A DNA stretch of 42,250 bases from Prosthecobacter debontii (GCA_945869855.1 CAMBQC010000005.1:1-42250), one strand, 5' to 3'; numbered from the stretch's first letter, positions 1 to 9,744 are shown. Translations and numbers: made by a program. The notes: generated by a model from the sequence alone, not told the origin.

Positions 1-545
1 CCTCCCAGATCATGGAGAATTTCTGCTGGGAAAGGGAATCACTCGATCTCTTCGCCCGCCACCACCTCACCGGCGCACCCATCCCCGAGGAGCTTTTCCG
101 GAAAATGGTCGCCGCGAAAAACTACATGTCGGCCACCGTCTTCATGCGCCAGATGGCCCTCGGCAAGCTCGACCTCGAGCTCCACCTCCATCCCGAAAAA
201 CACCTCGGCCGCGACCTCGCCGAAGTGGATCGCGAAATCCTCGCCGACTACCGCGCCCCCTCGAAAACCCAAGGTCCATCCATAGCCCTGCGCTTCAATC
301 ACCTCTTCAGCTCCCCCACCGGCTACGCCGCCGGCTACTACTCCTACAAGTGGGCCGAAGTCCTCGACGCCGACGCCTTCACCCGCTTCCAGAAAGAAGG
401 CATCCTCAACCCCGAAACCGGCATGGCCTTCCGTGAGCACATCCTGAGCAAAGGCAACTCCGCCCCCCCCGAAGTCCTCTACGAAAACTTCATGTCCCGC
501 CCCGCCGACCCCATGCCGCTCCTAACCCGCGCGGGGCTAGCGTAG
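1..545 (+). CDS. M3 family oligopeptidase, C-terminal fragment (partial at window start)
   Basis: The reading frame is open from the left edge of the window and ends at TAG 543-545; the ATG at 12 is internal, since the codons before it (Ser-Gln-Ile) continue the frame. The sequence resembles the C-terminal helical domain of M3 zinc oligopeptidases (oligopeptidase A/PrlC, Dcp). Supporting features are a QIMENFCWE start, a [20 protein letters not shown] block, typical of the substrate-facing Tyr-rich loop of this family, and an ending of the [14 protein letters not shown] type. The HEXXH zinc site would lie upstream, outside the window. The family degrades short peptides in the cytoplasm, including cleaved signal peptides. 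The next gene, murG, starts 119 bases downstream, after an inverted repeat. Confidence 0.9.
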   Translation, partial: SQIMENFCWERESLDLFARHHLTGAPIPEELFRKMVAAKNYMSATVFMRQMALGKLDLELHLHPEKHLGRDLAEVDREILADYRAPSKTQGPSIALRFNHLFSSPTGYAAGYYSYKWAEVLDADAFTRFQKEGILNPETGMAFREHILSKGNSAPPEVLYENFMSRPADPMPLLTRAGLA

Positions 546-552
546 TTTTTCC

Positions 553-630
553 ACCGCCAAGATCGCCAAGTAAGAGAAGGAAGAAATCATGGATCCAAAA
601 TTCCAGCTCTTCCTTGGCGTTCTTGGCGGT
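553..630. repeat. Inverted repeat of CTTGGCG-type heptamers between M3 peptidase and murG
   Basis: Arms 553-570 and 613-630 are complementary at 17 of 18 positions (accgccaagatcgccaag against cttggcgttcttggcggt). Each arm holds two tandem copies of a CTTGGCG/CGCCAAG unit. The 42-base spacer adds pairs (572-576 with 607-611, and 579-582 with 601-604), so the whole could form one long hairpin. There is no T-tract, so it is not a classical terminator. It resembles dispersed short-repeat families found in intergenic regions of environmental bacteria. That resemblance is from memory, not a search. Confidence 0.6.
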
Positions 631-664
631 TCAAAATTCTTCCCCTGATCCCTTTCCACTCCCC

Positions 665-1747
665 ATGAAAATCCTCATCGCCTGCGGTGGCACCGGCGGC
701 CACCTGTTTCCCGGCATCGCGGTAGCCGAAGCTCTCCTCGCACAGGGCCACGAGCCGCTGCTGCTCATTTCCCAGAAGAAAATCGACTCCCAAGCATCCG
801 CGAAATATCCGCACCTCAATTTCAAGATCGTCCCCGCGATCGCGAAGCCCCCGACTTTCTCCCCGAAGATGCTGCCCTTCCTCTGGGCTCTCCACCAATC
901 GATCCAGGCTTCGAAAAAAATCATCCGCGAATTCGGAGCCGATGCCGTGCTGGGCATGGGTGGCTTCACCTCGCTTCCGCCCGTTTACGCCGGATACAAA
1001 CTCGGGAAAAAAACCTTCGTCCACGATTCCAACGCCCGCCCCGGCCGCGCGAACGTGCTCACCTCCCGCTTTTGCGACAAGGTCTTCATCGGCCTCCAGC
1101 CCGCCGCCGCGTTTTTCAAAAAGCCCACGCTTCTAACAGGAACCCCCGCCCGCCCGGAAATTCACAAGCTCCCGTCCCGCACCGAAGCCGCCGAACGTTT
1201 CGGACTCGATCCCGCGAAGCCTACCCTCCTCGTCACCGGCGGTTCGCAGGGCGCGCTCGGCCTCAACCAGCTCGTCGCCAACGCCGCCCCGCTCCTTCCG
1301 GAAAACATCCAGATCCTCCACATCGCCGGCCCGAACGACCTCCCCCGCATCCGGGCGGAACATCCCGTCCAGCGCCCCGGCTACCAGCTCATCGGCTTCT
1401 GCGACCAGATGCCCTCCGCCTACGCGCTCGCCGATCTTGTCATCACCCGCTCCGGTGCCTCCACTCTCACGGAAATTTCCCTCGCCGGCCTCCCCTCCAT
1501 CCTCGTCCCCTACCCCTACGCCGCGGACGACCACCAGACCGCCAACGCGAAAGTCTTCTCGGAAGCCGGTGCCGCGAAGCTCATCCAGCAAAAAGACCTC
1601 ACCCCAGAATCGCTCGCTAAGCTCCTCACCGAACTCCTCACCAACCCCGGCGCCCTCAAGCTCATGTCCGAGGCCTCCCGCTCTCTCGCCATCCCCGATG
1701 CCGCGGAAAAAGTCACCACCTCAATCATGAAGAACCAAAGTAACTGA
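665..1747 (+). CDS. murG: UDP-GlcNAc:undecaprenyl-PP-MurNAc-pentapeptide GlcNAc transferase MurG
   Basis: This 360-residue protein is the right length for MurG, the peripheral membrane GT28 enzyme that adds GlcNAc to lipid I to make lipid II for peptidoglycan. The N-terminal glycine loop CGGTGGH (residues 7-13) and the C-terminal UDP-GlcNAc-binding region (TRSGASTLTEISLAGLPS, then PYPYAADDHQTANA) are both intact. The ORF track opens at 614, but the first 17 residues there fall in the upstream inverted repeat and are unlike any MurG. ATG 665 (MKILIACGGTGGH) fits the family N-terminus. The other dcw-cluster genes (murC, ftsW, murD) are not adjacent, so murG is detached from the cell-wall cluster in this segment. 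Confidence 0.96.
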   Translation: MKILIACGGTGGHLFPGIAVAEALLAQGHEPLLLISQKKIDSQASAKYPHLNFKIVPAIAKPPTFSPKMLPFLWALHQSIQASKKIIREFGADAVLGMGGFTSLPPVYAGYKLGKKTFVHDSNARPGRANVLTSRFCDKVFIGLQPAAAFFKKPTLLTGTPARPEIHKLPSRTEAAERFGLDPAKPTLLVTGGSQGALGLNQLVANAAPLLPENIQILHIAGPNDLPRIRAEHPVQRPGYQLIGFCDQMPSAYALADLVITRSGASTLTEISLAGLPSILVPYPYAADDHQTANAKVFSEAGAAKLIQQKDLTPESLAKLLTELLTNPGALKLMSEASRSLAIPDAAEKVTTSIMKNQSN

Positions 1748-1886
1748 TGCAGCGGGAGGAGTGGCTGATGCCTGTCTGCCATACCCCGCCCCTTCAACAT
1801 CCTCCTTGCACTCCATCACTGAAACCAGTGAAGAAAAAACTTCCCGGCAATCTCCGGCACACATTAAAGCTGTGTTGCCGCTGGAA

Positions 1887-2984
1887 ATGAACATACGTAA
1901 GATGAAAAAATCCGACAAAGAATTCCTATTCAAGCTCCTTGAAACCCCGTCCCCCACCGGCTTCGAAATGCCCGGCCAACGCGTCTGGGCGGAATACCTG
2001 AAGCCCATTGCCGCCTCCGTGGAGTGCGATGCCTACGGCTCCACCTGGGCCACCCTTCCGGGGAAATCGAAGAAGATCGTGATGCTGGAGGCGCACGCCG
2101 ATGAGATCGGCTACATCATCAAGCACATCGACGACAAAGGCTTCCTCCGCATCGACCGCGTCGGGGGATCCGATGCCGCCACCGGCCGCGGCCGCCGTGT
2201 GCGCATCCTCGGCGACAAAGGCGAGGTCTCTGGCATCATTGGCAACACGGCGATCCACCTCCGCCGCGACGAGCTTGGCGGAGAGAAAGCCCCTGCCGTC
2301 CACGATCTCTGGGTGGATGTCGGCGCTTCCAACGCGAAGGAAGTCGCCGCGCTCGGACTGCGCGTGGGACATCCCATGGTCTATGTGGACGGTCCTTCGG
2401 AACTCGCCCACAAGCGCCTGATCGGCCGTGCCTTGGACAACCGCCTCGGCTCCTACATCATCGCGCAGGTGATGAAACGCATCGCCGAATCAGGCAAGAA
2501 ACCCGCCGTCACCCTCGTCTGCCTCAACGCGATCCAGGAGGAGATCGGCGGCCACGGCGCGATGATGGCAACCTACCGACTCAAGCCCGATGTCTGCCTT
2601 TGCCTCGACGTCACCCACGCCACCGACACGCCCGGCATCGAGGCCGCAAAGTTCGGCCTCGTGAAGCTCGGCGGCGGCCCGTCCATCACCCACGGCACCT
2701 GCAACCACCCGCTCATCGTGAAGCGACTCATCGCGCTGTCGGAAAAGGAAAAGATCGACCTGCAGCACGAGTCATCGAGCCGCTTCTCCGGCACCGACAC
2801 AGACAAGATTTTCCACTCCCGAGAAGGCATTCCCTCCTCGCTCGTTTCGCTGCCGCTGCGCTGCATGCATTCCGTGGTGGAAACCGCCCACCTCGATGAC
2901 ATCGAAAGCACGATCCGGTTGTTAGAAGCCTTCGTGCTCTCACTGAAGGAAACGGATACGTTCCATCAGTCTTTGGGAGCGTAA
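1887..2984 (+). CDS. M42 family metallopeptidase (glutamyl aminopeptidase / endoglucanase M type)
   Basis: Cytoplasmic di-metal aminopeptidase of about 365 residues. The metal and catalytic motifs of M42 appear in order: AHADEIGY (first His ligand), GRALDNRLGSY (bridging Asp), IQEEIGGHGA (catalytic Glu plus ligand Glu), CLDVTH (ligand Asp) and RCMHSVVE (final His). The protease-associated beta-barrel insert lies between the first His and the bridging Asp. The track ORF opens at 1761, but that extension is Ser/Pro-rich and not family-like. ATG 1887 (MNIRKMKKS) or ATG 1902 (MKKSDKEF) is the likely start, and no Shine-Dalgarno sequence decides between them. Its 3' end overlaps the convergent DUF2784 gene by 19 bases. 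The family trims peptides left by larger proteases. Confidence 0.9.
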   Translation: MNIRKMKKSDKEFLFKLLETPSPTGFEMPGQRVWAEYLKPIAASVECDAYGSTWATLPGKSKKIVMLEAHADEIGYIIKHIDDKGFLRIDRVGGSDAATGRGRRVRILGDKGEVSGIIGNTAIHLRRDELGGEKAPAVHDLWVDVGASNAKEVAALGLRVGHPMVYVDGPSELAHKRLIGRALDNRLGSYIIAQVMKRIAESGKKPAVTLVCLNAIQEEIGGHGAMMATYRLKPDVCLCLDVTHATDTPGIEAAKFGLVKLGGGPSITHGTCNHPLIVKRLIALSEKEKIDLQHESSSRFSGTDTDKIFHSREGIPSSLVSLPLRCMHSVVETAHLDDIESTIRLLEAFVLSLKETDTFHQSLGA

Positions 2985-3394
2985 ATTTTCGCCGCTGTGC
3001 CGAACCGGCGCGGGCGGAACTTGATCCAACTGACAAGCACCGCCAGTCCGAACAGGCTGTAGCAAATCACAAAGACCCACATCGGCGCATGGAGGAAAAG
3101 GATCCTGTGAAGCCAATGGGCGACGAACGTGCCTGCGTAGGTCTCGTCGCCGGCCAACTCACGCAGATGCATTTCCAGCGTGGTGAGCGGACAGATGATT
3201 CCCAGCCACGACTGCAAGACAACCAGCCCGATGCCCGCAAGATGCGCAGCACGGAACCAGGGATTGTGCACCCATTTCCAACCGCGGAAACCTCCAAACA
3301 GGATCAGGATCAATCCGAGAACCACGAACAGGACGAAAGCCACATGCGTCATCAGGACGATGTCCGCGAGGAGGCTGTATGTTTCGGAATCCAT
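2966..3394 (-). CDS. DUF2784 family membrane protein
   Basis: This 142-residue integral membrane protein has about four hydrophobic segments (roughly 8-33, 48-65, 92-105 and 105-125). The sequence fits DUF2784: an N-terminal SLLADIVLMTHVAFVLFVV segment, a WLGIICPLTTLE motif after the second helix, then a short ELAGDETYAGTF loop. The family has no assigned biochemical function. It starts 10 bases after the alpha-2-macroglobulin stop on the same strand, so the two are probably co-transcribed. Its stop codon TGA (2966-2968) lies inside the end of the convergent M42 peptidase gene, a tail-to-tail overlap that leaves no room for a separate terminator. Confidence 0.85.
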   Translation of the reverse strand: MDSETYSLLADIVLMTHVAFVLFVVLGLILILFGGFRGWKWVHNPWFRAAHLAGIGLVVLQSWLGIICPLTTLEMHLRELAGDETYAGTFVAHWLHRILFLHAPMWVFVICYSLFGLAVLVSWIKFRPRRFGTAAKIYAPKD

Positions 3395-3404
3395 GCGCGC
3401 CTAA

Positions 3405-6400
3405 CTACTCTCCGATGGTGAACTTCATGCTGTCGCTGTTGGCGCGGAGTTCCGGCGCATACATCGCCTCGGCTCGAGTGGGCAGGGCGCTGAAATTACC
3501 GGGGATCTCGGCTCTCAGGCGGTAGCTGAGGTTGTGGCGGCCGCGCGGAAGAGTTTGGACAAAAAGGGAAACCTTCTCGTCGCGCAGCTCCATGTAGGCT
3601 CCCAGGCCGTTCGGGTTGTAGCCGGATTGCACATCGACGGCCTCCATCCCGGCCACTTTCCAATCCTCGAAGACGAGGTATTCGTAATCGTTCTTGCTGT
3701 CGATGCCGAGCGTGACCTCGATCAGGTCGCCGCTCTTCACCTCGTCGCCGGATTTTAGTTCGACGCGTTTGTAGGCGGCACGCTTCTGGTCGATGGCCTG
3801 GCCTTGCGAATCGACCGCATTGATCACCTTCGTTTCCGGGACGAGCTTGTGGTAGGTGCGATCCACCTTCACTTCAAGACCGGCCTTGGTGATGTGATCC
3901 TCCAGCGTGAAATACTCGACGTAGGCGTTCGCATAGAGCGGGCCATCGCCTTTTTTGCGGAGCTCGATGGTGTGCTCACCGCTGGTGAGGATGTCACCAG
4001 CGATGAGGGCGGTGTTATCGAAGGTGAAAAGGTTCTCCTTGGTGATCTCCACGGTCTTGAGCGGCTTGCCGTCGAACAGGACTTCCACGGTGAGATTCGG
4101 ATCGCCCTCGTTGGTGGCTTTCAGGAAATCGCCAATGGCCTCGATGCAATACGCGGTGTCGCGGGTGGAGTTCCAATACGTGGAATGCCTGCGGTTGTTG
4201 ATCAGGTATTTCACCAGGCCGCGCGTGTCGGGGCTTTCCGGCTCCGCGGCGGCGAGGAGTTTCAGGAACCATGCCTGCGCCTCGAACTCGCTGCCATACC
4301 AAACCCACCAGTAACCACCGTTGCCTAACTCGAGGTAGGCGGTCTGATTTTCCTCATCGGTCTTGAGGAACTGGCGGATATTGCGGATCACCTCGTCGCG
4401 TCTCGCGTTGTCCTTGGTGCGGTGCAACTCCAGGCCGAGCAGGGATTTGGCGTAAACGGGTAGGTCGTTCTTATCGCGGAAAAGGAAGCTGAGCATCTGC
4501 GCGTGATCCTTTCCGCCTTCGCCGAGGATGCGGCGGACGAGGGCGTCGGTGGCGTCCGCTTTTTGCTTGGTGTTCTCTTTTCGCTTTTCCCAATGGGCGA
4601 TGCGATCCGCTGCCGTTTCCTCATATTTCGCGAGCCAAGCGAGACCGCGGGCGATCATGTCTTCCGGCACCTTCGCTCCGTTGTCACGGGCGAGCAGCAG
4701 TCCGTGCATCACGACGGCGGTGGTGTGCGGGTAGGATTGGTGGCCGAAGGCGGAGAACCATCCCCAGCCGCCGTCCGGGTTCTGCTGGTCGCGGAGTTTC
4801 GCGATTCCGGCACGCTCCATTTTCGCGACCTCCGCCTCATCCCAGACCGGATTCCAATGCGGATTTCCGGGCTTCCATTGCGCGGCACGTTCCTTCGGAT
4901 CGCCGAGTTGCTGCGGGTTGAGGTTGACCTTCTTGTTCTTGATCGCCGCGAGGTCGTGTCCTTGGGACTTCAGGATGTGGTGGACGACCGTCGTCGGCAC
5001 GAAACGGTTGAGCGTCTGCTCGGTGCAGCCATACGGATAGCTGGCGAGGTAGGGTAGCGCGTCGATCATCGCGCTCGCGACACTCGGCGAGTATTGGACG
5101 GTGACACGGCTCTCGGCGGGCCGGCGTTCCTGCGGGAGCTTGAAATCGATCTTCGCGGAATCCCCGTCCGGCGCGATGGCGCGGCTGTAGGATTCCGTTT
5201 TCAGGATTCCGTGGACGAAGACGGGGAATTTCATCTCCATCGCGTCGGAGTCATCGGCGGCGATGGCTTTCATGCGAATGACGGCCTCACCCTCTGAAAC
5301 GGCTTTGGCCGTCCAGTCGATGCGGGTTTCACCCATGGAGGGAATCGCCACGCGGCGCTCCTTGTCACCGGTTGCCTCGAGGCACTTGCCATCCAGCTCC
5401 AGAGACACAGCGACATCCTTCGCCGCCGCATGGTAGTTGTGGACGATGGCGCTTAGCGTCACCTCGTCCTTCTCGACGAAGAAACGCGGTGCCTGGAGGC
5501 GGATGATGAGATCCTTGCTCGTGACGATCTCCGCCGAGCCTTCGCCGACGCGGGTGCCCTTGCCCATCGCCCAGGTCTTGATCTTCCAGGTGGTGAGGTT
5601 GTCCGGCATCTCCAGATCGATGGTGGCCTCGCCCTTCTCGTCCATTTCCACCGAGCCGACCCATTTTAGCAGATCCGCAAATTCCGTGCGGACGACGACC
5701 TGTGGCGCGGCCTCGCCGGCTTTTTCCTCCGGGGCAGCCGCCGCAACGTCCATCGAAGCCTCCGCCAGCATCATCGGAGCAGCCCGCATAGCCTCCATGG
5801 GCGCGGTATCCAACTCACCGTCAAAACCACCGCCTCCACCCTTCCTCATCATCCCCTTGTTTCTCGCCACAGCCATGTGCCCGAAGATCCCGAGATGCTG
5901 CATGGGGAGGGTGTTCGGCAACTGGAGGTGGCTGCCGGAAAGTTGCTGCGAGTGCTCCATGCCCTGCGCGTAGTGGTGGCGTTTCCAGTCCCAGAAAAAC
6001 GGCACGATCTCGCCGACATTCGAGCCGCCGGAGATGGTTTCGAGCGATTTGTCATAGACGCTGATCGCGGCGGAGCCTTGGTAGGGTTTGCCGTCCAAGT
6101 CGGTGATCCGCACCTTGAAAGAGGTCTTCTCGCGCGGCTTGAGCTTGCCCTTCGCGGGCGAGACCTCGACATTGAGCACGCGCTTTTCCGGAGGCAGGAC
6201 GATCTCGCGCGTGACCGTGTGGACTTGGCCGTTGGCCACCGTCACGCCCTCGATGAAAAAGTTCGGCATGTCACCGAGTGAGGCCGGGATCTCGACGGTC
6301 TGCGACTTGCCCTCGATGCGGATGATTTTCGTCTCCGCCAGTTTTCCCTGTGAGGGTCGGATGAAAAGCCAGACGCGTGAGTCGGCTTTGTCCACGTTGA

Positions 6401-9400
6401 CCAGCAGTTTCACGGTGTCGCCGGGGCGGTATTCCTTCTTGTCGGGGATGAGTTCGAGGGCGTTGTATCGGAAATTTCCCTCGGGCTTCGCGCCGCGCAC
6501 GGAGAATACCGTCGCGCCCTCCTGCTTGCGGCCTTTCTTGTCCGTGAACTCCACAGCCACGCGGTATTGCCCGGCCTTCGAGGCGGTGAACGTCCAGTTT
6601 CCTCCCTCGGGCGTCCATTTCCCGATCTCCTTTTCCTCGATCTCGCCCTTCGCGGTGAGTCCCGAAGAATAAAGGATCGCTGTCGCCGTACCCTCGACCT
6701 CTTTCCCATCGAGCGTGCGAGCGGCGAAGGTGCCTGTGACCTTGTCGCCGACGTTCGCGTAGCCGCGGTCGAGCCAGACGGTCACGCCGAACGGCTCGCG
6801 GGCGGCGAGCACAGAGCCGCTGCCGACGATCGTGCGGCGCGAGGCATCTACTACCTCCGCAGTAATTGAGTAGCGGTGATCCTGGTCGCCGTGGACAAGT
6901 TTCGCGATGGAGCTATCGATCTTCACCTTCACCTTGCCGTCCGCGCCGATGGCCGCCGTTTGCTCAAGCACCAGTTCGGGCGCACCTATGCGGTTCTGCT
7001 GCCACCACGGCGGAGAAGGACGGATGCAGCCCCACCTCGCCCAGCCGGGATACCAATCGCACACCGGGTACGCCCACCAGTAGCCCGGCCCATAAAGCCA
7101 GTCCCACGGCCCCGCCGGGAACCAGCGGTCGTTGAAAAAGTTCCGCTCCACCTTGATTTTCACGGTGGCCTCCGTGACCGGCGCACCGTGGTAGTAGTTT
7201 GCTGAAACGGTGGCCTCGAAGGCCTCGCCGAGCGCCACGGGTTCGGCCGGAGCATCGACCTTCACCTCGTATTCCGGCTTTTTGTATTCCTCGACGCGGA
7301 AGGTGAAAAACGTGGACGGGACACCGCCGGTGACGCTGACGTTGTAGATCCCCAGCGCAGCCTCTTCCTTGAGATCGAGATCGAATTCGATACCGCCAAA
7401 GCCATCCGCCCCGAGACCCTTTTTCTCAAGGATCAGTTCATTGCGGCCGTCGCGGATCTCGATGTCCGCCGTTTTCCCCGCGTAGGTGGAAACCTCGCCG
7501 AGATCATAGCGCGCCTCGCCGGCCCAGAGTTTCACATGAACTTTCTGACCGGGGCGGTAAACCGGACGGTCGGTGATGCCAATGGTTTTCTGCGCAAGGT
7601 AGTCGGTGCTATCCCCGTTGTCGCCCCACTGGAAACGGTGGCTGGAAAGGTAGGCGCGGCGTTCCCCGGCGCGGGCGATCACATGCCATTGGAACTGGTT
7701 GCCATCCTCTTGCACCTCATCGAGGACGAGCTTTCCGTCGGCATCCGTGTTCCTTTTGAAACTCCTGGTGACGACCTCGAAGCGGCGCTTGCCCTTCGCT
7801 TTCTCCAAATACTCCATGCGGAAACCGAAGAACTCCAGCTCCCCCGCCACGGGCCTGCCGTCCGCCGCATCGACGAGATAAAATACCTCATTGCCCGATT
7901 CGGAACGTTTCAGCAAAACGAGATCGCGCACCCAGACGACGACCCATGAGGTGTTGCCGCCCTCCAGCTTCGATTCGAGCAGGTAGCAACCCGGCGCGAG
8001 CTTGCCGAGGTCGAGGTTCGTGGTGGTGTCGTGGTGGGATTCGTCCGGCTTGAGTTCCTGTTTCCACGAGCGGATCTCCTCGCCCACGTAACGCCCGCGC
8101 TCCTTGCCGATCAGGCGGTTGCCGAGATATTCGAACTGGATTTTCTCGTGATCGACCTCAACGGGATTCCCTTTCAGGTATTCGATGATGTCCGCCATCA
8201 CCAGCTCGTCCTTCACGCCGGAGAGCTTCAGGGAAACCTCCTTCGCGTTGCGGAACGTGTAGGGCACCTCGACGGGATTGGCGGCGTGATAGGTCGGCGT
8301 GGTGCCGAAGCGGCTCCAGTTCCCGAGGATCTGTTGCATCAGTTTCTCGCGATGCCCGTGGTTGCCTTTCCCGTGAAGGCCGATGACCTCTTTCATGGTC
8401 TCGGCGGCCTGCACGTGTTGCTGGCGGTTCAGGAAGACCTGTACCAGCTGATCCCCCGCCTGCTCTGCGTAACCGCCTTTTCCCTTCCGCATCAACGTCC
8501 GGAACCCGGGGATGAACTGATGGTCTTCGCGAAGGGTGAAACGCTTCACACCGTTGGCCAGCCGGGCGATCGTTTCCGTTTCCTTCAATGTGGAAGCCTG
8601 CAGGATTCCATCGCGTTCGCTCACCTCGGACTGCCTCCACCAACTGAAGGAAGCAAGCGTGTTGACGTCGTAATGCGCTTGGCAGTAGCCGAGCCATTTC
8701 AGCACTTCACCGGTGGCTTGCGTGGGATCGATTCGGGCGATCTCTTCCATCGTCCAGCGCCACCTTTCGCCATCCGAGGCGGCCGTTTCCCATGATTTCG
8801 GAACATCGATCCATGAGGGATTCCCCTCCGTGTCGACCGGTGCTCCCTCGCTGGTGATTGTATCGATTTGCTCCGTGTAATCCGCCACCGCTTTCATATC
8901 CGTGAGGAGATGTAGCTGCCAGACATTTCCCGACCCTGTGCGCGACATCGTGAGGGCGTTACCGATCTGGCGGAGAATCGCCACTTCCTTCGCCCCACCT
9001 TTTTCGACGGTTAGGTGGGCTTGGAGCAAACATTGCAGTGCACGGCGGCGATCCTGCTCATTCACCTGTATGTAATTGCCGCGTCCATTCATCCCACGCT
9101 GGAAACCGCCGTCGAGAATTTGTCCGTAACTGCCGTGGGTGCTGAGAAACGCATCACCCGCCGCCCGCATGAAATCCGGGTTGCCCTTCTTGCTTTCCGT
9201 GAGTTCAGCCAACAAAGGATCGAAATTCTGCGGCTCGCCAAGCTGCCGCTGCGACTGCAAGGCTTGTTGCAGATCGGTCGCCGATTCTGCGTCATCCACC
9301 TCGCGGAGAATCTTTACCCTCAACTCGTATGCCTCGCGCCAGTTGCCTTGCTTCTCAAGTTCTGCGGCTTGTTTTCTCATGGCGGGTGCTTCGGCGGCCG

Positions 9401-9443
9401 ATGCCATGGCACAGGTCATAATCAGGAAAATCAGGGCTTTCAT
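3405..9443 (-). CDS. Bacterial alpha-2-macroglobulin family protein with thioester site
   Basis: Very large secreted protein (2012 residues from ATG 9443). A Sec signal peptide (MKALIFLIMTCAMASAA) is followed by a helical, TPR-like N-terminal region, MG2-type macroglobulin domains (RPVYRPGQKVHVKLW near 635), and a Gly/Met/Ala-rich bait-like stretch near 1215-1260. Next come the A2M domain (TTWKIKTWAMGKGTRVGEG), the thioester domain with the canonical YGCTEQ (Cys at about 1473) and a PDGGWGWF motif, and a C-terminal receptor-like MG domain. Such proteins trap attacking proteases in the periplasm, forming a covalent link through the thioester. ATG 9443 is preferred over ATG 9449 because AAGG then sits 7 bases upstream. 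A Trp/Tyr/Pro-rich insert near 770-812 is unusual. No pbpC is adjacent, although it often accompanies enterobacterial homologues. Confidence 0.93.
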   Translation of the reverse strand: MKALIFLIMTCAMASAAEAPAMRKQAAELEKQGNWREAYELRVKILREVDDAESATDLQQALQSQRQLGEPQNFDPLLAELTESKKGNPDFMRAAGDAFLSTHGSYGQILDGGFQRGMNGRGNYIQVNEQDRRRALQCLLQAHLTVEKGGAKEVAILRQIGNALTMSRTGSGNVWQLHLLTDMKAVADYTEQIDTITSEGAPVDTEGNPSWIDVPKSWETAASDGERWRWTMEEIARIDPTQATGEVLKWLGYCQAHYDVNTLASFSWWRQSEVSERDGILQASTLKETETIARLANGVKRFTLREDHQFIPGFRTLMRKGKGGYAEQAGDQLVQVFLNRQQHVQAAETMKEVIGLHGKGNHGHREKLMQQILGNWSRFGTTPTYHAANPVEVPYTFRNAKEVSLKLSGVKDELVMADIIEYLKGNPVEVDHEKIQFEYLGNRLIGKERGRYVGEEIRSWKQELKPDESHHDTTTNLDLGKLAPGCYLLESKLEGGNTSWVVVWVRDLVLLKRSESGNEVFYLVDAADGRPVAGELEFFGFRMEYLEKAKGKRRFEVVTRSFKRNTDADGKLVLDEVQEDGNQFQWHVIARAGERRAYLSSHRFQWGDNGDSTDYLAQKTIGITDRPVYRPGQKVHVKLWAGEARYDLGEVSTYAGKTADIEIRDGRNELILEKKGLGADGFGGIEFDLDLKEEAALGIYNVSVTGGVPSTFFTFRVEEYKKPEYEVKVDAPAEPVALGEAFEATVSANYYHGAPVTEATVKIKVERNFFNDRWFPAGPWDWLYGPGYWWAYPVCDWYPGWARWGCIRPSPPWWQQNRIGAPELVLEQTAAIGADGKVKVKIDSSIAKLVHGDQDHRYSITAEVVDASRRTIVGSGSVLAAREPFGVTVWLDRGYANVGDKVTGTFAARTLDGKEVEGTATAILYSSGLTAKGEIEEKEIGKWTPEGGNWTFTASKAGQYRVAVEFTDKKGRKQEGATVFSVRGAKPEGNFRYNALELIPDKKEYRPGDTVKLLVNVDKADSRVWLFIRPSQGKLAETKIIRIEGKSQTVEIPASLGDMPNFFIEGVTVANGQVHTVTREIVLPPEKRVLNVEVSPAKGKLKPREKTSFKVRITDLDGKPYQGSAAISVYDKSLETISGGSNVGEIVPFFWDWKRHHYAQGMEHSQQLSGSHLQLPNTLPMQHLGIFGHMAVARNKGMMRKGGGGGFDGELDTAPMEAMRAAPMMLAEASMDVAAAAPEEKAGEAAPQVVVRTEFADLLKWVGSVEMDEKGEATIDLEMPDNLTTWKIKTWAMGKGTRVGEGSAEIVTSKDLIIRLQAPRFFVEKDEVTLSAIVHNYHAAAKDVAVSLELDGKCLEATGDKERRVAIPSMGETRIDWTAKAVSEGEAVIRMKAIAADDSDAMEMKFPVFVHGILKTESYSRAIAPDGDSAKIDFKLPQERRPAESRVTVQYSPSVASAMIDALPYLASYPYGCTEQTLNRFVPTTVVHHILKSQGHDLAAIKNKKVNLNPQQLGDPKERAAQWKPGNPHWNPVWDEAEVAKMERAGIAKLRDQQNPDGGWGWFSAFGHQSYPHTTAVVMHGLLLARDNGAKVPEDMIARGLAWLAKYEETAADRIAHWEKRKENTKQKADATDALVRRILGEGGKDHAQMLSFLFRDKNDLPVYAKSLLGLELHRTKDNARRDEVIRNIRQFLKTDEENQTAYLELGNGGYWWVWYGSEFEAQAWFLKLLAAAEPESPDTRGLVKYLINNRRHSTYWNSTRDTAYCIEAIGDFLKATNEGDPNLTVEVLFDGKPLKTVEITKENLFTFDNTALIAGDILTSGEHTIELRKKGDGPLYANAYVEYFTLEDHITKAGLEVKVDRTYHKLVPETKVINAVDSQGQAIDQKRAAYKRVELKSGDEVKSGDLIEVTLGIDSKNDYEYLVFEDWKVAGMEAVDVQSGYNPNGLGAYMELRDEKVSLFVQTLPRGRHNLSYRLRAEIPGNFSALPTRAEAMYAPELRANSDSMKFTIGE

Positions 9444-9501
9444 ATCCATACCTTATCCGACACCCGGCGCGGCGGAAACTTAGAATTTTTCCGGAAAACT
9501 T

Positions 9502-9744
9502 TCAAAGCCGCCCTTCGAGGAAAGGCACCAGCTCGTCCACGCCGAAATCCGCCAGCACCTCCCCGTCCCAATCGAGCGTCGGTGCCTTGCTCTGGCCGGA
9601 GAGCGCGACCATCTCCTCCATCGCCGCGCGGTCGCCGCTCACCACCACCGTCCGGACCGCGATATCATGATCCCGCAGATAACCCTGAACCTCCACGCAC
9701 CACGGGCAGCCCGACTTCACATACAACACTCTTTCGTTTTCCAT
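9502..9744 (-). CDS. Glutaredoxin-like thiol-disulfide oxidoreductase
   Basis: Compact 80-residue thioredoxin-fold protein with the redox motif C13-P-W-C16 right after the first beta strand (RVLYVKSGCPWC). A KAPTLDWDG segment supplies the cis-Pro loop. It has no signal peptide, so it should act in the cytoplasm, using glutathione or a thioredoxin-reductase partner. CPWC rather than CPYC is seen in some NrdH-like and bacterial glutaredoxins, so the exact subgroup is open. It lies 58 bases upstream of the alpha-2-macroglobulin start on the same strand and is probably part of the same transcript. Confidence 0.88.
   Translation of the reverse strand: MENERVLYVKSGCPWCVEVQGYLRDHDIAVRTVVVSGDRAAMEEMVALSGQSKAPTLDWDGEVLADFGVDELVPFLEGRL

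Noticed and set aside
614-664. N-terminal extension of murG in the ORF track
   Set aside because: It reads through the intergenic inverted repeat and does not match MurG N-termini.
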